64,000 nt of DNA from Gemmatimonadota bacterium (lineage in GTDB: Bacteria; Gemmatimonadota; Gemmatimonadetes; Gemmatimonadales; Gemmatimonadaceae). Under the pieces are notes generated by a model that saw only the letters and a program-made list of their open reading frames with translations, was not told the origin of the DNA and did no database searches. This document shows positions 17,601 to 24,799 of this stretch, one piece after another. The stretch spans positions 62,001 through 126,000 of the forward strand of contig JAPLKU010000003.1 in the NCBI GenBank assembly GCA_026387935.1, given 5' to 3'. How positions within the stretch are numbered: position 1 is the first letter of the stretch; every line of letters begins with the position of its first letter. Made by a program: the position numbers and the translations under genes.

Positions 17601-17877
17601 TCATCGCGTCAGTGCCGTCGAAGACTGGCGACCATGACGTGCCGTTGTTGGAACTCTTCCAGACGCCGCCGCTCGCGGTGGCCACGTAGATGATGTCGGG
17701 CTCGCCGTACGCGCGCGCGACGGCGATGTCGTCGATGCGGCCGCTGGTGTTCACGGGGCCGATGGAACGCCACTTCACATTCGCGAGTGGCGACTGCGCG
17801 GCGATGACGGACGGAAGCGCGACGCTCGCGAACGTGAGTGCAGTGCGCGCGATGAGGCGCGAGATGGATCGAGTCAC
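14638..17877 (-). CDS. Exported sortilin/VPS10-type BNR-propeller protein no. 1
   Basis: A 1079-residue exported protein with a GTG start and signal peptide (ISRLIARTALTFASVALPSV ending IAAQ). It begins NVKWRSIGPVNTSGRIDDIA and then runs through many BNR/Asp-box-like repeats (SSNNGTSWSPVFDG, STDAGKTWTNMG, TTDGGRTWTKAL, TVDGGVTWTKL, TQDGGKTWTNI). These build one or two beta-propellers, as in the glycosyl-hydrolase-annotated VPS10/sortilin family. A C-terminal beta domain (AEIAVMDATGKTIRTLRG) and a helical end follow. Two Gly/Arg/Ala-rich tracts (about 15150-15272 and 16314-16431) interrupt it. It lies 45 bases after the HEAT/cyclophilin gene, probably in one operon. Enzymatic activity is unproven for this family; ligand or polymer binding is equally possible. 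Confidence 0.85.
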   Translation of the reverse strand: MTRSISRLIARTALTFASVALPSVIAAQSPLANVKWRSIGPVNTSGRIDDIAVARAYGEPDIIYVATASGGVWKSSNNGTSWSPVFDGTDAMMSIGAIAVAQSAPLVVWAGTGEANTRQSSSWGDGVYKSTDAGKTWTNMGLKDSKSIGRIVIDPTDANKVYIAAGGHLWGPNAERGVFRTTDGGRTWTKALYVDVNTGATDLVMDPSNPKVLYAAMYQRQRRAWGFNGGGPGSNIYKTVDGGVTWTKLTNGLPAGDKGRIALSLAASDPKVVYATVEARAGGTGIYRTLDGGTTWAKTSNLNTRPNYFSQIRIDPRDPANIYTLGSNRGFYISNDSAKSFTELFSNVHGEDHAMWIDPDSPNHQIIGGDGGISITWDRGKTWDFRRNMPLGQFYEVDVDNSVPFRICGGLQDNGVWCVPSAVRNRNGIADRDGWNIGGGDGFHAHFDPANSSLVLQSSQNGNAAWVNIETLERQGARPGTGDRPVVGGGRGGRGAVPAAGAAPAAGGEGEAGPGAGGRGAAYRWNWDTPIIVSTRNPKIWYMGAQMLFKSTDRGSSWTKISGDLSLNVDRDTLKMMGAVVGTDALSRHDGQSNYGSLTAIGESPVDPLVVYTGSDDGQVQVTQDGGKTWTNITSKIDVPQQTYVSTVLPSRHKAGRVYVTFDGHYADDYKAYVFVSEDFGATWKSLAGGLPETSVNRIREHPKNAKLLVVAHERGVHFSNDGGASWKSLATNMPTVSVDDAVFQERDNALVVGTHGRGIWVLDDVGALEGMTTEALAADAVLMPIPRARIMSTFSPQAWYGAGEFFAPNPEWNAVLSYNIRDGASGSAEIAVMDATGKTIRTLRGPVNKGMNRVIWDLRYSSPVDSANAPVAAGGRGGGRGGPPAAVPVGFPGAVDVPGFGRGGAPAGPYVMPGTYSVRVTIPGGKAPLMGKVIVDADPLPKFNSIERAARQSLLTRAYDWTRALGEARTAARALVAQRDGIKNELGDRADSLNARIARLGPDIDRAFTAMSGQRQPIESWSGMPSKDQQALLGYAVEDATNAVAELNRLVRTDIPAAYKAAKKAWGVPVKAVVVPLR

Positions 17878-17922
17878 GATGAGCTCCAGTGGGGACCTGC
17901 TGAGAACATACGCTGTTGCGCC

Positions 17923-20037
17923 TTACTTCTCTCCCGGCTTCAGTACGCGCACCGACTTCACGTAGTCGCCGAGTTCCATCTTGTCGACAGCGTCCATGCC
18001 GTTGATGATACGACCCAGCGCGGCGAAATCGCCCTCGTTGTGCGGCTGCGGCGTGTGGGCAAAGACGTAGACCGCCGGGCCGGTGTCGTACGCGGCGCCC
18101 GGGCCGCGGCCTGGGAAACGTGACGCGTTGCCGATGTTCGAGCCCCAGCTCAAGTTGCCGCGCACGAGACGACTGCGACTGATTTCGTCGCGTTGGAGTG
18201 GCTCGTCAATCAGCACTTCTCGCTGCTGCGCCACAAAATTCGGTACCACGCGGTCGAATCTAATGCGCTTCATGGCGCCTTTCGCCGTGAGCTGCAGCAG
18301 ATAGTCGGTTGCGAGCGGCACATCGAGCGGATGCAGTTCTGTATCAACCGGTCCACGCGTGGTTTCCCAGCGAAGGCGTGGTGGCGCGGCCCCGTTGTAC
18401 GCGGGCACGATGAGCGTTTCGACAATGCGCTTATAGTCGGCGTCGGAGCGCGTTGTGCGTACGGGACGGCCGTTGCCCCATGCCGCGAGCGTCCTGGGGC
18501 CGAACGCGCGACCGGCGAGTCCGTAGGCGATGTCGCTCGGCGATTTCGGATAGCGCGCAAAGAACGCCAAGGCTGCCTTGCCATCCCGCGTCTCGATGTC
18601 GGCGAGTGTTTCGACGACGGCTTCCTGCGCGATCACGGCGCTGTCCTTCAGCGCAACGCTGAAGGCATCGAGCAGCATCGGAATGTCGGATGCGTTGGCC
18701 CACTCGGACATCGAGCGCGCGGCGCCCGCTCGCACGGCAACATCCTTCGAAGCGAACGCGGTCTTTCGCGCCGCGCGGCGCACGACCGGATTCTCGATCG
18801 AGTCCACCAGCGCGATCCATGCCGCCTGGACCTTTGCGCGCGTGGAACGATCGGGCTCATTGCGCATGAGGGCCAGACCGGCGCGCCCACCAACCTTGAG
18901 GCGCGTCAGCACTTCTGCCGCCGCGATGCGCACGGTGAGCGACGTGTCCTTGGCCATGCGCGCCGCGGGAATCATCGCATCCGACAGCCACACATCGGCG
19001 AGCGCCTTGAGCGCCGCACTGCGGACCCAGGCGTTATGACCGGGCAACGTCGTATTGGCGAGCTGCAGCACCGCGGCGCGCGCCTTGTCGCCACGCGAGC
19101 CGATTGCCTCCGCGGCCGACACGGCGATCCACGGGTCTTCGGCGTCAAGAAACACAATCAGCTGAATGAGCGATGCGCCGTCGTCGTGCGTGCCGAGTGC
19201 GCGAACAGCTTCAGTTTGCACACGCCGGTCGTCTTCGTCGCGCAACAGGCCGAGCAGTACCGCGCGTGCGGGTACGGCGCCAACCGTCGATGAGTCGGCG
19301 CGCGGGCCGGTGAGTCCCCGCGTCGCCCAATAGCGGACCTCAGCCGATGGATCGTCGGTGAGCGCCATCAGGTTGGGAATGGCGCGGGGATCACGGTTGC
19401 GCACGAGGGCCCATGCGGCTCGCCAACGGATTTCATCGTCCTTCGATGTGGCCCAGCGGACGATTGGCGCCATGTCACCGCGCTCACGCGCGCGGCCAAT
19501 CGAGAGCAACGCTTCGCTCACGATCGGTGCGTTTTCGGGCGTGGGAACGGCGTTGCTCAGGTAGGCCGAGAGCCGGCTCCGCGTGTCCGTTGTGCGAATC
19601 TTGCCGAACGCGCCGGCGGCTTCGGTGGCGACGCCGACGGCTGTCTTTGCGTTTGTCAGGAGCGAGTCGAGCCACGCTACTGCGCTGGTATCGACGAGCT
19701 GACCGGTGGCCCACACGACCGTGGCGAGCACGGCAGTGTCCGCCTCGTGGCGCATGGCGCGGAGCAGTTCTCGCCCGCGTGGATCGTACAGCCGCGCAAT
19801 GGCAAGCGCGGCGCGACGGCGGAGTTCGGGGTGCTGCGCCTTGGCGATGCGCTGAAGTGCGGCGGCATCGAAGTCGCGGCGATCCTCGAGTTTCTCGAGC
19901 GCGATGATCTCGGTAATGTCGCCCGCAGAGAGCGGCGGCTTCTTGGCGGCGGGGGCCTGCGCGCCCGCGCGTACCGGCACGGCGAAAACGGCGGCAGCCG
20001 CGGCGGCGAAAATCAGCTTTCGGGTGTGAAAACGCAT
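17923..20037 (-). CDS. HEAT-repeat protein with C-terminal cyclophilin-type peptidyl-prolyl isomerase
   Basis: A 704-residue exported protein with signal peptide (KLIFAAAAAAVFAVPVRAGA). Residues about 45-530 are HEAT-like helical pairs (HPELRRRAALAIARLYD, EIRWRAAWALVRNRDPRAI, AEVRYWATRGL, VRIAAAEVLTRLKVGG). Residues about 560-704 are a cyclophilin domain: LATDYLLQLTAKG, IRFDRVVPNFVAQ, LVRGNLSWGSN, VFAHTPQPHNEGDFAALGRI and MDAVDKMELGD. The active-site Arg (FDRVVPNF) is kept, though the usual FHRV is FDRV. The likely role is a periplasmic folding factor whose HEAT solenoid binds clients. It is followed 45 bases later by BNR protein no. 1, which could be such a client (inference). Confidence 0.85.
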   Translation of the reverse strand: MRFHTRKLIFAAAAAAVFAVPVRAGAQAPAAKKPPLSAGDITEIIALEKLEDRRDFDAAALQRIAKAQHPELRRRAALAIARLYDPRGRELLRAMRHEADTAVLATVVWATGQLVDTSAVAWLDSLLTNAKTAVGVATEAAGAFGKIRTTDTRSRLSAYLSNAVPTPENAPIVSEALLSIGRARERGDMAPIVRWATSKDDEIRWRAAWALVRNRDPRAIPNLMALTDDPSAEVRYWATRGLTGPRADSSTVGAVPARAVLLGLLRDEDDRRVQTEAVRALGTHDDGASLIQLIVFLDAEDPWIAVSAAEAIGSRGDKARAAVLQLANTTLPGHNAWVRSAALKALADVWLSDAMIPAARMAKDTSLTVRIAAAEVLTRLKVGGRAGLALMRNEPDRSTRAKVQAAWIALVDSIENPVVRRAARKTAFASKDVAVRAGAARSMSEWANASDIPMLLDAFSVALKDSAVIAQEAVVETLADIETRDGKAALAFFARYPKSPSDIAYGLAGRAFGPRTLAAWGNGRPVRTTRSDADYKRIVETLIVPAYNGAAPPRLRWETTRGPVDTELHPLDVPLATDYLLQLTAKGAMKRIRFDRVVPNFVAQQREVLIDEPLQRDEISRSRLVRGNLSWGSNIGNASRFPGRGPGAAYDTGPAVYVFAHTPQPHNEGDFAALGRIINGMDAVDKMELGDYVKSVRVLKPGEK

Positions 20038-20141
20038 TTGTTTAAGATACCTCGCGAGCCCGGCGGACGTCTCAGGGTTTGATGTTAGACAGCGGCGGCC
20101 CCAAGACGTAGCTTGGATCTTCGCCCACGGGAATACCGACC

Positions 20142-20362
20142 ATGCCCAAGCGACTCCAGACCTCCGAAAGTGTTGAAATCACGGTCACGTTCGACCTGAA
20201 CAGCTGCCACCACTCTGGCGTCTGTGTGCGCGGACTGCAGTAAGTGTTCGACCTGAATCACCCGAAGAAGTGAAAGCACTGATCGACCGCTGCCCCTCTG
20301 GCGCATTGAAGTACCTGCCCGGCACGGGCGGCCAATCCCACGGAGAAGCCAATGTTTCGTAA
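20142..20362 (+). pseudogene. Relic of a divergent [4Fe-4S] mono-cluster (YjdI/Fer4_19-like) gene
   Basis: From ATG 20142 the frame reads VEITVTFDLNSCHHSGVCVR then GLQ and TAA at 20241. This matches the family pattern VTFDxxxCxHxGxCVRGLPxVFD. After the stop the same frame continues VFDLNHPKK and stops again. The C-terminal part, EVKALIDRCPSGALKYLPGT, is present in another frame and ends at 20360-20362, inside the start of the next gene. The conserved PW segment between them is missing. So there is an in-frame stop, a frameshift and a short deletion. Three of the four expected cysteines survive. Too broken to show up as an open frame. No intact copy lies in the window. Confidence 0.8.
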
Positions 20363-21458
20363 ACTGATTCCGTTGCTCGCGCTCGCGGTCGCATCAACCG
20401 CACAGGCCCAGGGACGCTGCATCCGCGCGTACGGCACGCCGGCCTGCAACACCGATACGATCAAGGCGGTGTTTGCGAAAACCGGGTGGCGCACGGTGTC
20501 GCTGAACCAGATCACCTTTCGCGTCGCTGAGCCCGAAAAAGAAGGCGCGTTCTACGCGGCGCTGATGGGATGGAAGCTGCGCAGCGAAGACGCCAAGCGC
20601 GTCGTGATGGACGCGGGCGACTGGGGAACGGTGATCTTCCGCCGCGTGCCCGCAGATTCATTTGCTGTGCCGGCGCCCGCGGCGGCGGTCGCTGCCGACT
20701 CGACTGGCGGCCGTGGTGGTCGCGGCGGTCGCGGTAGCCCGCGCGAACCCGTGCGCGCTGTGGTTGAAGGATTTGGATTCGACATTGAACCGTGGAATGC
20801 CAAGACCGTGAAAGCCGAACTCGAGAAGCGCGGTATGACGCCGATCGCGGACAACGACGGCAAGGGTTTCGAGAGCTTCCATGTGAAGGATCTCGACGGC
20901 TGGGACCTGCAGATCGGCAACGGTCAGGGCTGGGCCAAGGCGCGGCGCACATCACCGGCGAACGCGAAGTCGGCTGCCCCGGCCCCGTTCGCCTCCACTG
21001 GCTGGAACACGGTGTGGCTCGATCACTTCTCCTACGGCGCCACGAACTACAAGGCGAGCGTCTCCTTCTATATGAACCTGCTCGGCTGGGGTTCGACGTA
21101 CGACGAGGGGAGCCAGAACGAACTCATGATTGGCGATGTGGGCGACATCATCATCCGCGGCAGCAATCCCCTGGATCCCGCCTTTGGCCAGGGCCGAGGT
21201 CGCGCGGGCGGAAGCATCGACCACATCTCCTTCGGCATTTCGCCGTGGGATACTGACGGCTTAGTGGCCGAACTCGAGAAGCGTGGACTCCCGCATACCA
21301 TCGACACGTCCGACGGCATGGAGATTCATGCCGCGATGTTCAAGAGCTACCACACGCGGACGCCAAACGGATACAACCTGCAGATCAGCTACAACACGCA
21401 TGACACGCGGCTCAACCTCGCGGTTGCCGTGAATCCGCGGCGGCCGGGGAACAAGTAA
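20352..21458 (+). CDS. Exported protein with two VOC (glyoxalase-fold) domains
   Basis: A 368-residue exported protein with signal peptide (LIPLLALAVASTAQAQ). The first VOC-like unit spans about 50-190 (VSLNQITFRVAEPEKEGAFY, AALMGWKLRSED, ESFHVKDLDGWDLQIGNG). The second spans about 215-350 (NTVWLDHFSYGATNYKASVS, FYMNLLGWGSTYDE, DHISFGISPWD, YHTRTPNGYNLQIS). Each pair of beta-alpha-beta-beta-beta modules would make one metal- or ligand-binding barrel. A Gly/Arg tract (GGRGGRGGRG, about 20705-20737) is inserted in the first unit. Its start overlaps the preceding relic by 11 bases. Metal ligands cannot be assigned with confidence. Dioxygenase, isomerase or binding roles are all possible. Confidence 0.78.
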   Translation: MFRKLIPLLALAVASTAQAQGRCIRAYGTPACNTDTIKAVFAKTGWRTVSLNQITFRVAEPEKEGAFYAALMGWKLRSEDAKRVVMDAGDWGTVIFRRVPADSFAVPAPAAAVAADSTGGRGGRGGRGSPREPVRAVVEGFGFDIEPWNAKTVKAELEKRGMTPIADNDGKGFESFHVKDLDGWDLQIGNGQGWAKARRTSPANAKSAAPAPFASTGWNTVWLDHFSYGATNYKASVSFYMNLLGWGSTYDEGSQNELMIGDVGDIIIRGSNPLDPAFGQGRGRAGGSIDHISFGISPWDTDGLVAELEKRGLPHTIDTSDGMEIHAAMFKSYHTRTPNGYNLQISYNTHDTRLNLAVAVNPRRPGNK

Positions 21459-21514
21459 CAGCAAGTAGAAAGACCTCAAAGCGTCACCTCCGTCACACCC
21501 GTCGTGGACTTCAG

Positions 21515-22816
21515 TTGAAGCTTTCGAAAAGCCGTCTCGCATTTACGCTTGGCCTGCTGTTTCTCATCAACTTCATGAACTTTTACGATCGTCAGGTTAT
21601 TGCGGCGATGGGGGAAAGCATCAAGCGGGAGTGGCAACTCTCGGACAGCCAGCTGAGTGGACTCACCACAGCGTTCATTCTCCTCTACGCCGTAATAGGC
21701 ATTCCACTCGGCCGCCTCGCCGACGTGGCAAAGCGGAAGAACCTGCTTGCTGCCGGCGCGCTCGTGTGGAGCGGATTCACGGCGCTCTCGGGATTCGCCG
21801 GCAATTTCGCGGCCCTCTTCGCCTGCCGGCTTGGCGTTGGCGTTGGCGAGGCGACAGCGGCCCCGACAGGCAACTCGCTGATCGGCGACCTGTTTCCACC
21901 CAAGCAACGCGCGCGTGCAATCAGCATCTTCATGCTTGGTATTCCGCTCGGCGTCGGCGCGAGCAACATCATCAGCGGCATGGTCGCCAAATCCACCGGC
22001 GGCTGGCGCCCGGCGTTCTTCGTGGCGGCGGTACCCGGCATAGTCCTCGGCCTGCTCGCGCTCGCGCTGCCCGAGCCGCCGCGGGGCGCGGTTGATCCGC
22101 ATCTCGCGGAACAGCAAGAGAGCTCGATCGAGAGCATCCGCACAATTCTGCGGATTCCCACAATGTGGTGGATCATCGCGTCGGGCGCGCTGTTCAATCT
22201 GAGCATGTATGCGCTGGCCGTATTCACGACGTCGTTCCTGATTCGCTTCCACGGACTCGACATCGACTACGCGAATCGGTTCAGTGGCGGCATCTATGGA
22301 ATCGGCGGCGCAGTCGGAATGCTGTTCGGCGGCTGGCTCGGCGATCGGTCGGTGCGCTGGGGGCCCGGCGGCCGGCTGAAGTGTGCGGCGATCGCGTCGT
22401 TCCTCGCGGCGCCGCTCGTCTGGGCCGCGCTGCAGCAGCCGAAGGGCGCGTACTGGGCGTTCTTCTGGATCATGCTGACCAGCTGCGTGGTGCTGTATGT
22501 GTACTACGCGACGGTCGTCTCCACGATGCATGAGATTGTCGCGCCGCGCATGCGTGGCATGGCGATGTCAGTCTATTTCTTCGTGTTCTACATGTTCACG
22601 GCGATTGGATTGCTGTCGTTTGGCAAACTGAGCGACGGGCTGGCGGCGCGGGCACTCGCCGCGGGCGCGTCGGTGACCGAGTCCGTATCGATGGGACTGC
22701 ACGAAGCGCTGTATGTCGTGCCGCTGATCAGTGCGATCATGGTACCTATCCTCTGGATTGGTTCGCGCACGGCGGTGGCCGATCACGCGAAGTTGCACGG
22801 AACCTCAGCGGCATAA
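21515..22816 (+). CDS. Major facilitator superfamily transporter (spinster-like)
   Basis: A 433-residue carrier with about 12 membrane helices. The start is TTG at 21515; an upstream GTG runs into a stop, and the first ATG would remove most of helix 1. The motif between helices 2 and 3, GIPLGRLADVAKRKNLLAAG, is the MFS signature A (G-x-L-x-D-x-x-x-R-K variant). Helix 4 has CRLGVGVGEATAAP, typical of the spinster/hexuronate-like branch. A central loop at about 190-210 separates two six-helix halves. It sits just before an exported amidohydrolase in the same direction, so it may carry a product of that enzyme (inference). The substrate is unknown. Confidence 0.88.
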   Translation: MKLSKSRLAFTLGLLFLINFMNFYDRQVIAAMGESIKREWQLSDSQLSGLTTAFILLYAVIGIPLGRLADVAKRKNLLAAGALVWSGFTALSGFAGNFAALFACRLGVGVGEATAAPTGNSLIGDLFPPKQRARAISIFMLGIPLGVGASNIISGMVAKSTGGWRPAFFVAAVPGIVLGLLALALPEPPRGAVDPHLAEQQESSIESIRTILRIPTMWWIIASGALFNLSMYALAVFTTSFLIRFHGLDIDYANRFSGGIYGIGGAVGMLFGGWLGDRSVRWGPGGRLKCAAIASFLAAPLVWAALQQPKGAYWAFFWIMLTSCVVLYVYYATVVSTMHEIVAPRMRGMAMSVYFFVFYMFTAIGLLSFGKLSDGLAARALAAGASVTESVSMGLHEALYVVPLISAIMVPILWIGSRTAVADHAKLHGTSAA

Positions 22817-22832
22817 ACAAGAAAGAACATTC

Positions 22833-24071
22833 ATGACTCGACCGATCCGCGTTTTTGCGCTCCTCAGCCTTGTGGCATTCTCTGCTGCCTTCGTCAACGG
22901 GCGCACTGAGCCCGTGCCGCAGGGCACGCAACCGTCCAACGTCACAATCATTCACGCCGCTACAATGCTCGACGGCCGCGGCGGATCGCAACGCAACGCA
23001 TGGGTCGTGGTGCGCAGTGGGAAGATCGAGCGCATCGGCAGCTCGCCGATCAACATCCCGAACGCAAAGTTGATTGACCTCGGAACCGCCACGCTGCTGC
23101 CGGGATTCATCGACACGCATGTGCACCCGGGCTGGTATCTCGACAAGCAAGGAAAGCGCAACTCGCCACGCAGCGGCGATACGCCGGCCGAAGCGGCGCT
23201 CGCACGCGCGGGCAATCTCTATGTGACGTTGATGGCGGGCTTCACGACATTTCAAAGCGTCGCTGGTCCGGAAGATCTTGAACTTCGTGACGCAGTGGCG
23301 CGGGGTTGGATTCCCGGCCCGCGGCTGCTGACGTCAATCACGCAGCTGAGCAACGTGCGTGTGCAACCGGATTCGTTGCGTACGCTCGTGCGCGGGCTCA
23401 AGGCACAGGGCGCGGACCTCATCAAGCTCTTTGCCTCACAGGGACTCGGCTCCGGTGGAGCGCAGACACTTTCCGACGAACAGATCGGCGCGATTTGCAG
23501 CGAAGCAAAGGCGCAGGGACTCCGAACGCTGGTGCATGCGATCAGCGCACAGAGTGTCCGCGCCGCGACGCTCGCGGGGTGCAACCAGATTGACCACGGC
23601 ATGTTCGTCACGGACGCCGAACTGACGCTGATGGCAGAGCGCGGCACGATCTTTGGACCGCAGGTGTGCCTCGTGTTGCAGAACTACGTGGATCACCGCG
23701 ACGCGTACAACTTCTCAGATTCGGCGCTCGCGCCGCTGCAGAATGCGCTGCCGGTTGCGAGCGCGATGTTCTCGCGCGCCGTGAAAACGCCGGGACTCAA
23801 GGTTGTATTTGGCACCGACGCCGTGGCCGCTGCACATGGGCGCAACGCGGAGGAGTTCATCTGCCGCGTGGCGGCAGGCCAATCGCCAATGGACGCGGTG
23901 GTGTCCGCGACGTCAGCGGCGGCAGCCGCCATCGGACTCGGCAACACGATCGGCTCGATCGCAACCGGCTACGAGGCCGACCTCATTGCGACGGAAGGCG
24001 ATCCGTCAAAAGACATCGGCGCGACCAAGCGCGTGGTGTTCGTGATGCGCGGAGGCGTGCGCTTCAAGTAG
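22833..24071 (+). CDS. Exported amidohydrolase (imidazolonepropionase/prolidase-like)
   Basis: A 412-residue metal-dependent hydrolase with a signal peptide (IRVFALLSLVAFSAAFVNG). ATG 22833 is used because the earlier in-frame sequence lies in the MFS gene. The N-terminal beta domain is VTIIHAATMLDGRGG. The metal motif HxH is in GFIDTHVHPGWYL; further candidate ligands are the Lys in GADLIKLFAS, His in TLVHAIS, His in NQIDHGMF and Asp in VVFGTDAVAAAHG. The C-terminus has IGSIATGYEADLIATEGDP, typical of the amidohydrolase superfamily. Exported members often cut dipeptides or cyclic imides. The substrate is unknown here. Confidence 0.9.
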   Translation: MTRPIRVFALLSLVAFSAAFVNGRTEPVPQGTQPSNVTIIHAATMLDGRGGSQRNAWVVVRSGKIERIGSSPINIPNAKLIDLGTATLLPGFIDTHVHPGWYLDKQGKRNSPRSGDTPAEAALARAGNLYVTLMAGFTTFQSVAGPEDLELRDAVARGWIPGPRLLTSITQLSNVRVQPDSLRTLVRGLKAQGADLIKLFASQGLGSGGAQTLSDEQIGAICSEAKAQGLRTLVHAISAQSVRAATLAGCNQIDHGMFVTDAELTLMAERGTIFGPQVCLVLQNYVDHRDAYNFSDSALAPLQNALPVASAMFSRAVKTPGLKVVFGTDAVAAAHGRNAEEFICRVAAGQSPMDAVVSATSAAAAAIGLGNTIGSIATGYEADLIATEGDPSKDIGATKRVVFVMRGGVRFK

Positions 24072-24094
24072 CTGAAACGCGCTACGTTGCGGTA

Positions 24095-24799
24095 ATGACG
24101 CAGCGAGCGGCAAAAAAGGGCGAAACGCACCGCAGCGGCCGAATCGGTTGGCTGCGCGCCGCCGTCCTGGGTGCCAACGACGGGCTCATTTCCACGAGCA
24201 GCCTCGTGGTGGGCGTGGCCGCGGCCGCTCCCGCGCCCGGTGCGATTCTCGTTGCCGCCATCGCCGGCCTCGTCGCCGGCGCGCTCTCGATGGCCGCTGG
24301 TGAGTACGTCTCGGTCAGCTCGCAAGCCGACACCGAGCAGGCCGACCTCGCACTGGAGCAACGCGAACTTGCCGCGTCGCCAGAGGCAGAGCACTCCGAG
24401 TTGACCGCGATCTATGAGAGCCGAGGCCTCAGCCGCGACCTCGCGGTACAGGTCGCCACGCAACTCACCGCCTACGATGCGCTCGGGGCACACGCGCGAG
24501 ACGAGCTTGGGTTCCATCCACACTCCCGGGCCCTGCCGGTGCAAGCTGCCGTGACGTCCGCCGCGTCGTTCGCCGTCGGCGCGGCACCGCCCGCGATCCT
24601 GGTCGTGCTGGTGCCGGCGAATGTGCTGACCCCGTCCATCGCCGCTGTTACCGTTGCCCTGCTACTCGTGCTTGGCGCCGTTGCCGGTCGCCTCGGCGGT
24701 GCATCGCCGCTGCGCGGCGCGTTGCGCGGCGCATTCTGGGGCGCGATGGCGATGGGCGCAACCGATGCCGTCGGGCGACTCTTCGGCGCTACGGTATAG
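24095..24799 (+). CDS. VIT1/CCC1 family iron/manganese transporter
   Basis: A 234-residue membrane protein of the VIT1/CCC1/Nodulin-21 family, which moves Fe2+ or Mn2+ out of the cytosol. ATG 24095 is chosen; the frame is open further upstream only through the amidohydrolase gene. Helix 1 carries the family sequence AAVLGANDGLISTSSLVVGV, then GALSMAAGEYVSVSSQADTE, both strongly conserved. A cytoplasmic Glu-rich segment follows (EQREL, EAEHSELTAIYE), expected to hold metal-binding residues. Three more helices complete the fold. Its last 11 bases overlap the convergent S9 peptidase gene. Confidence 0.92.
   Translation: MTQRAAKKGETHRSGRIGWLRAAVLGANDGLISTSSLVVGVAAAAPAPGAILVAAIAGLVAGALSMAAGEYVSVSSQADTEQADLALEQRELAASPEAEHSELTAIYESRGLSRDLAVQVATQLTAYDALGAHARDELGFHPHSRALPVQAAVTSAASFAVGAAPPAILVVLVPANVLTPSIAAVTVALLLVLGAVAGRLGGASPLRGALRGAFWGAMAMGATDAVGRLFGATV

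Noticed and set aside
24789-24799. The 11-base convergent overlap of the VIT and S9 genes as a frameshift or assembly fault
   Set aside because: Both reading frames end in typical family C-termini; short convergent overlaps are common.
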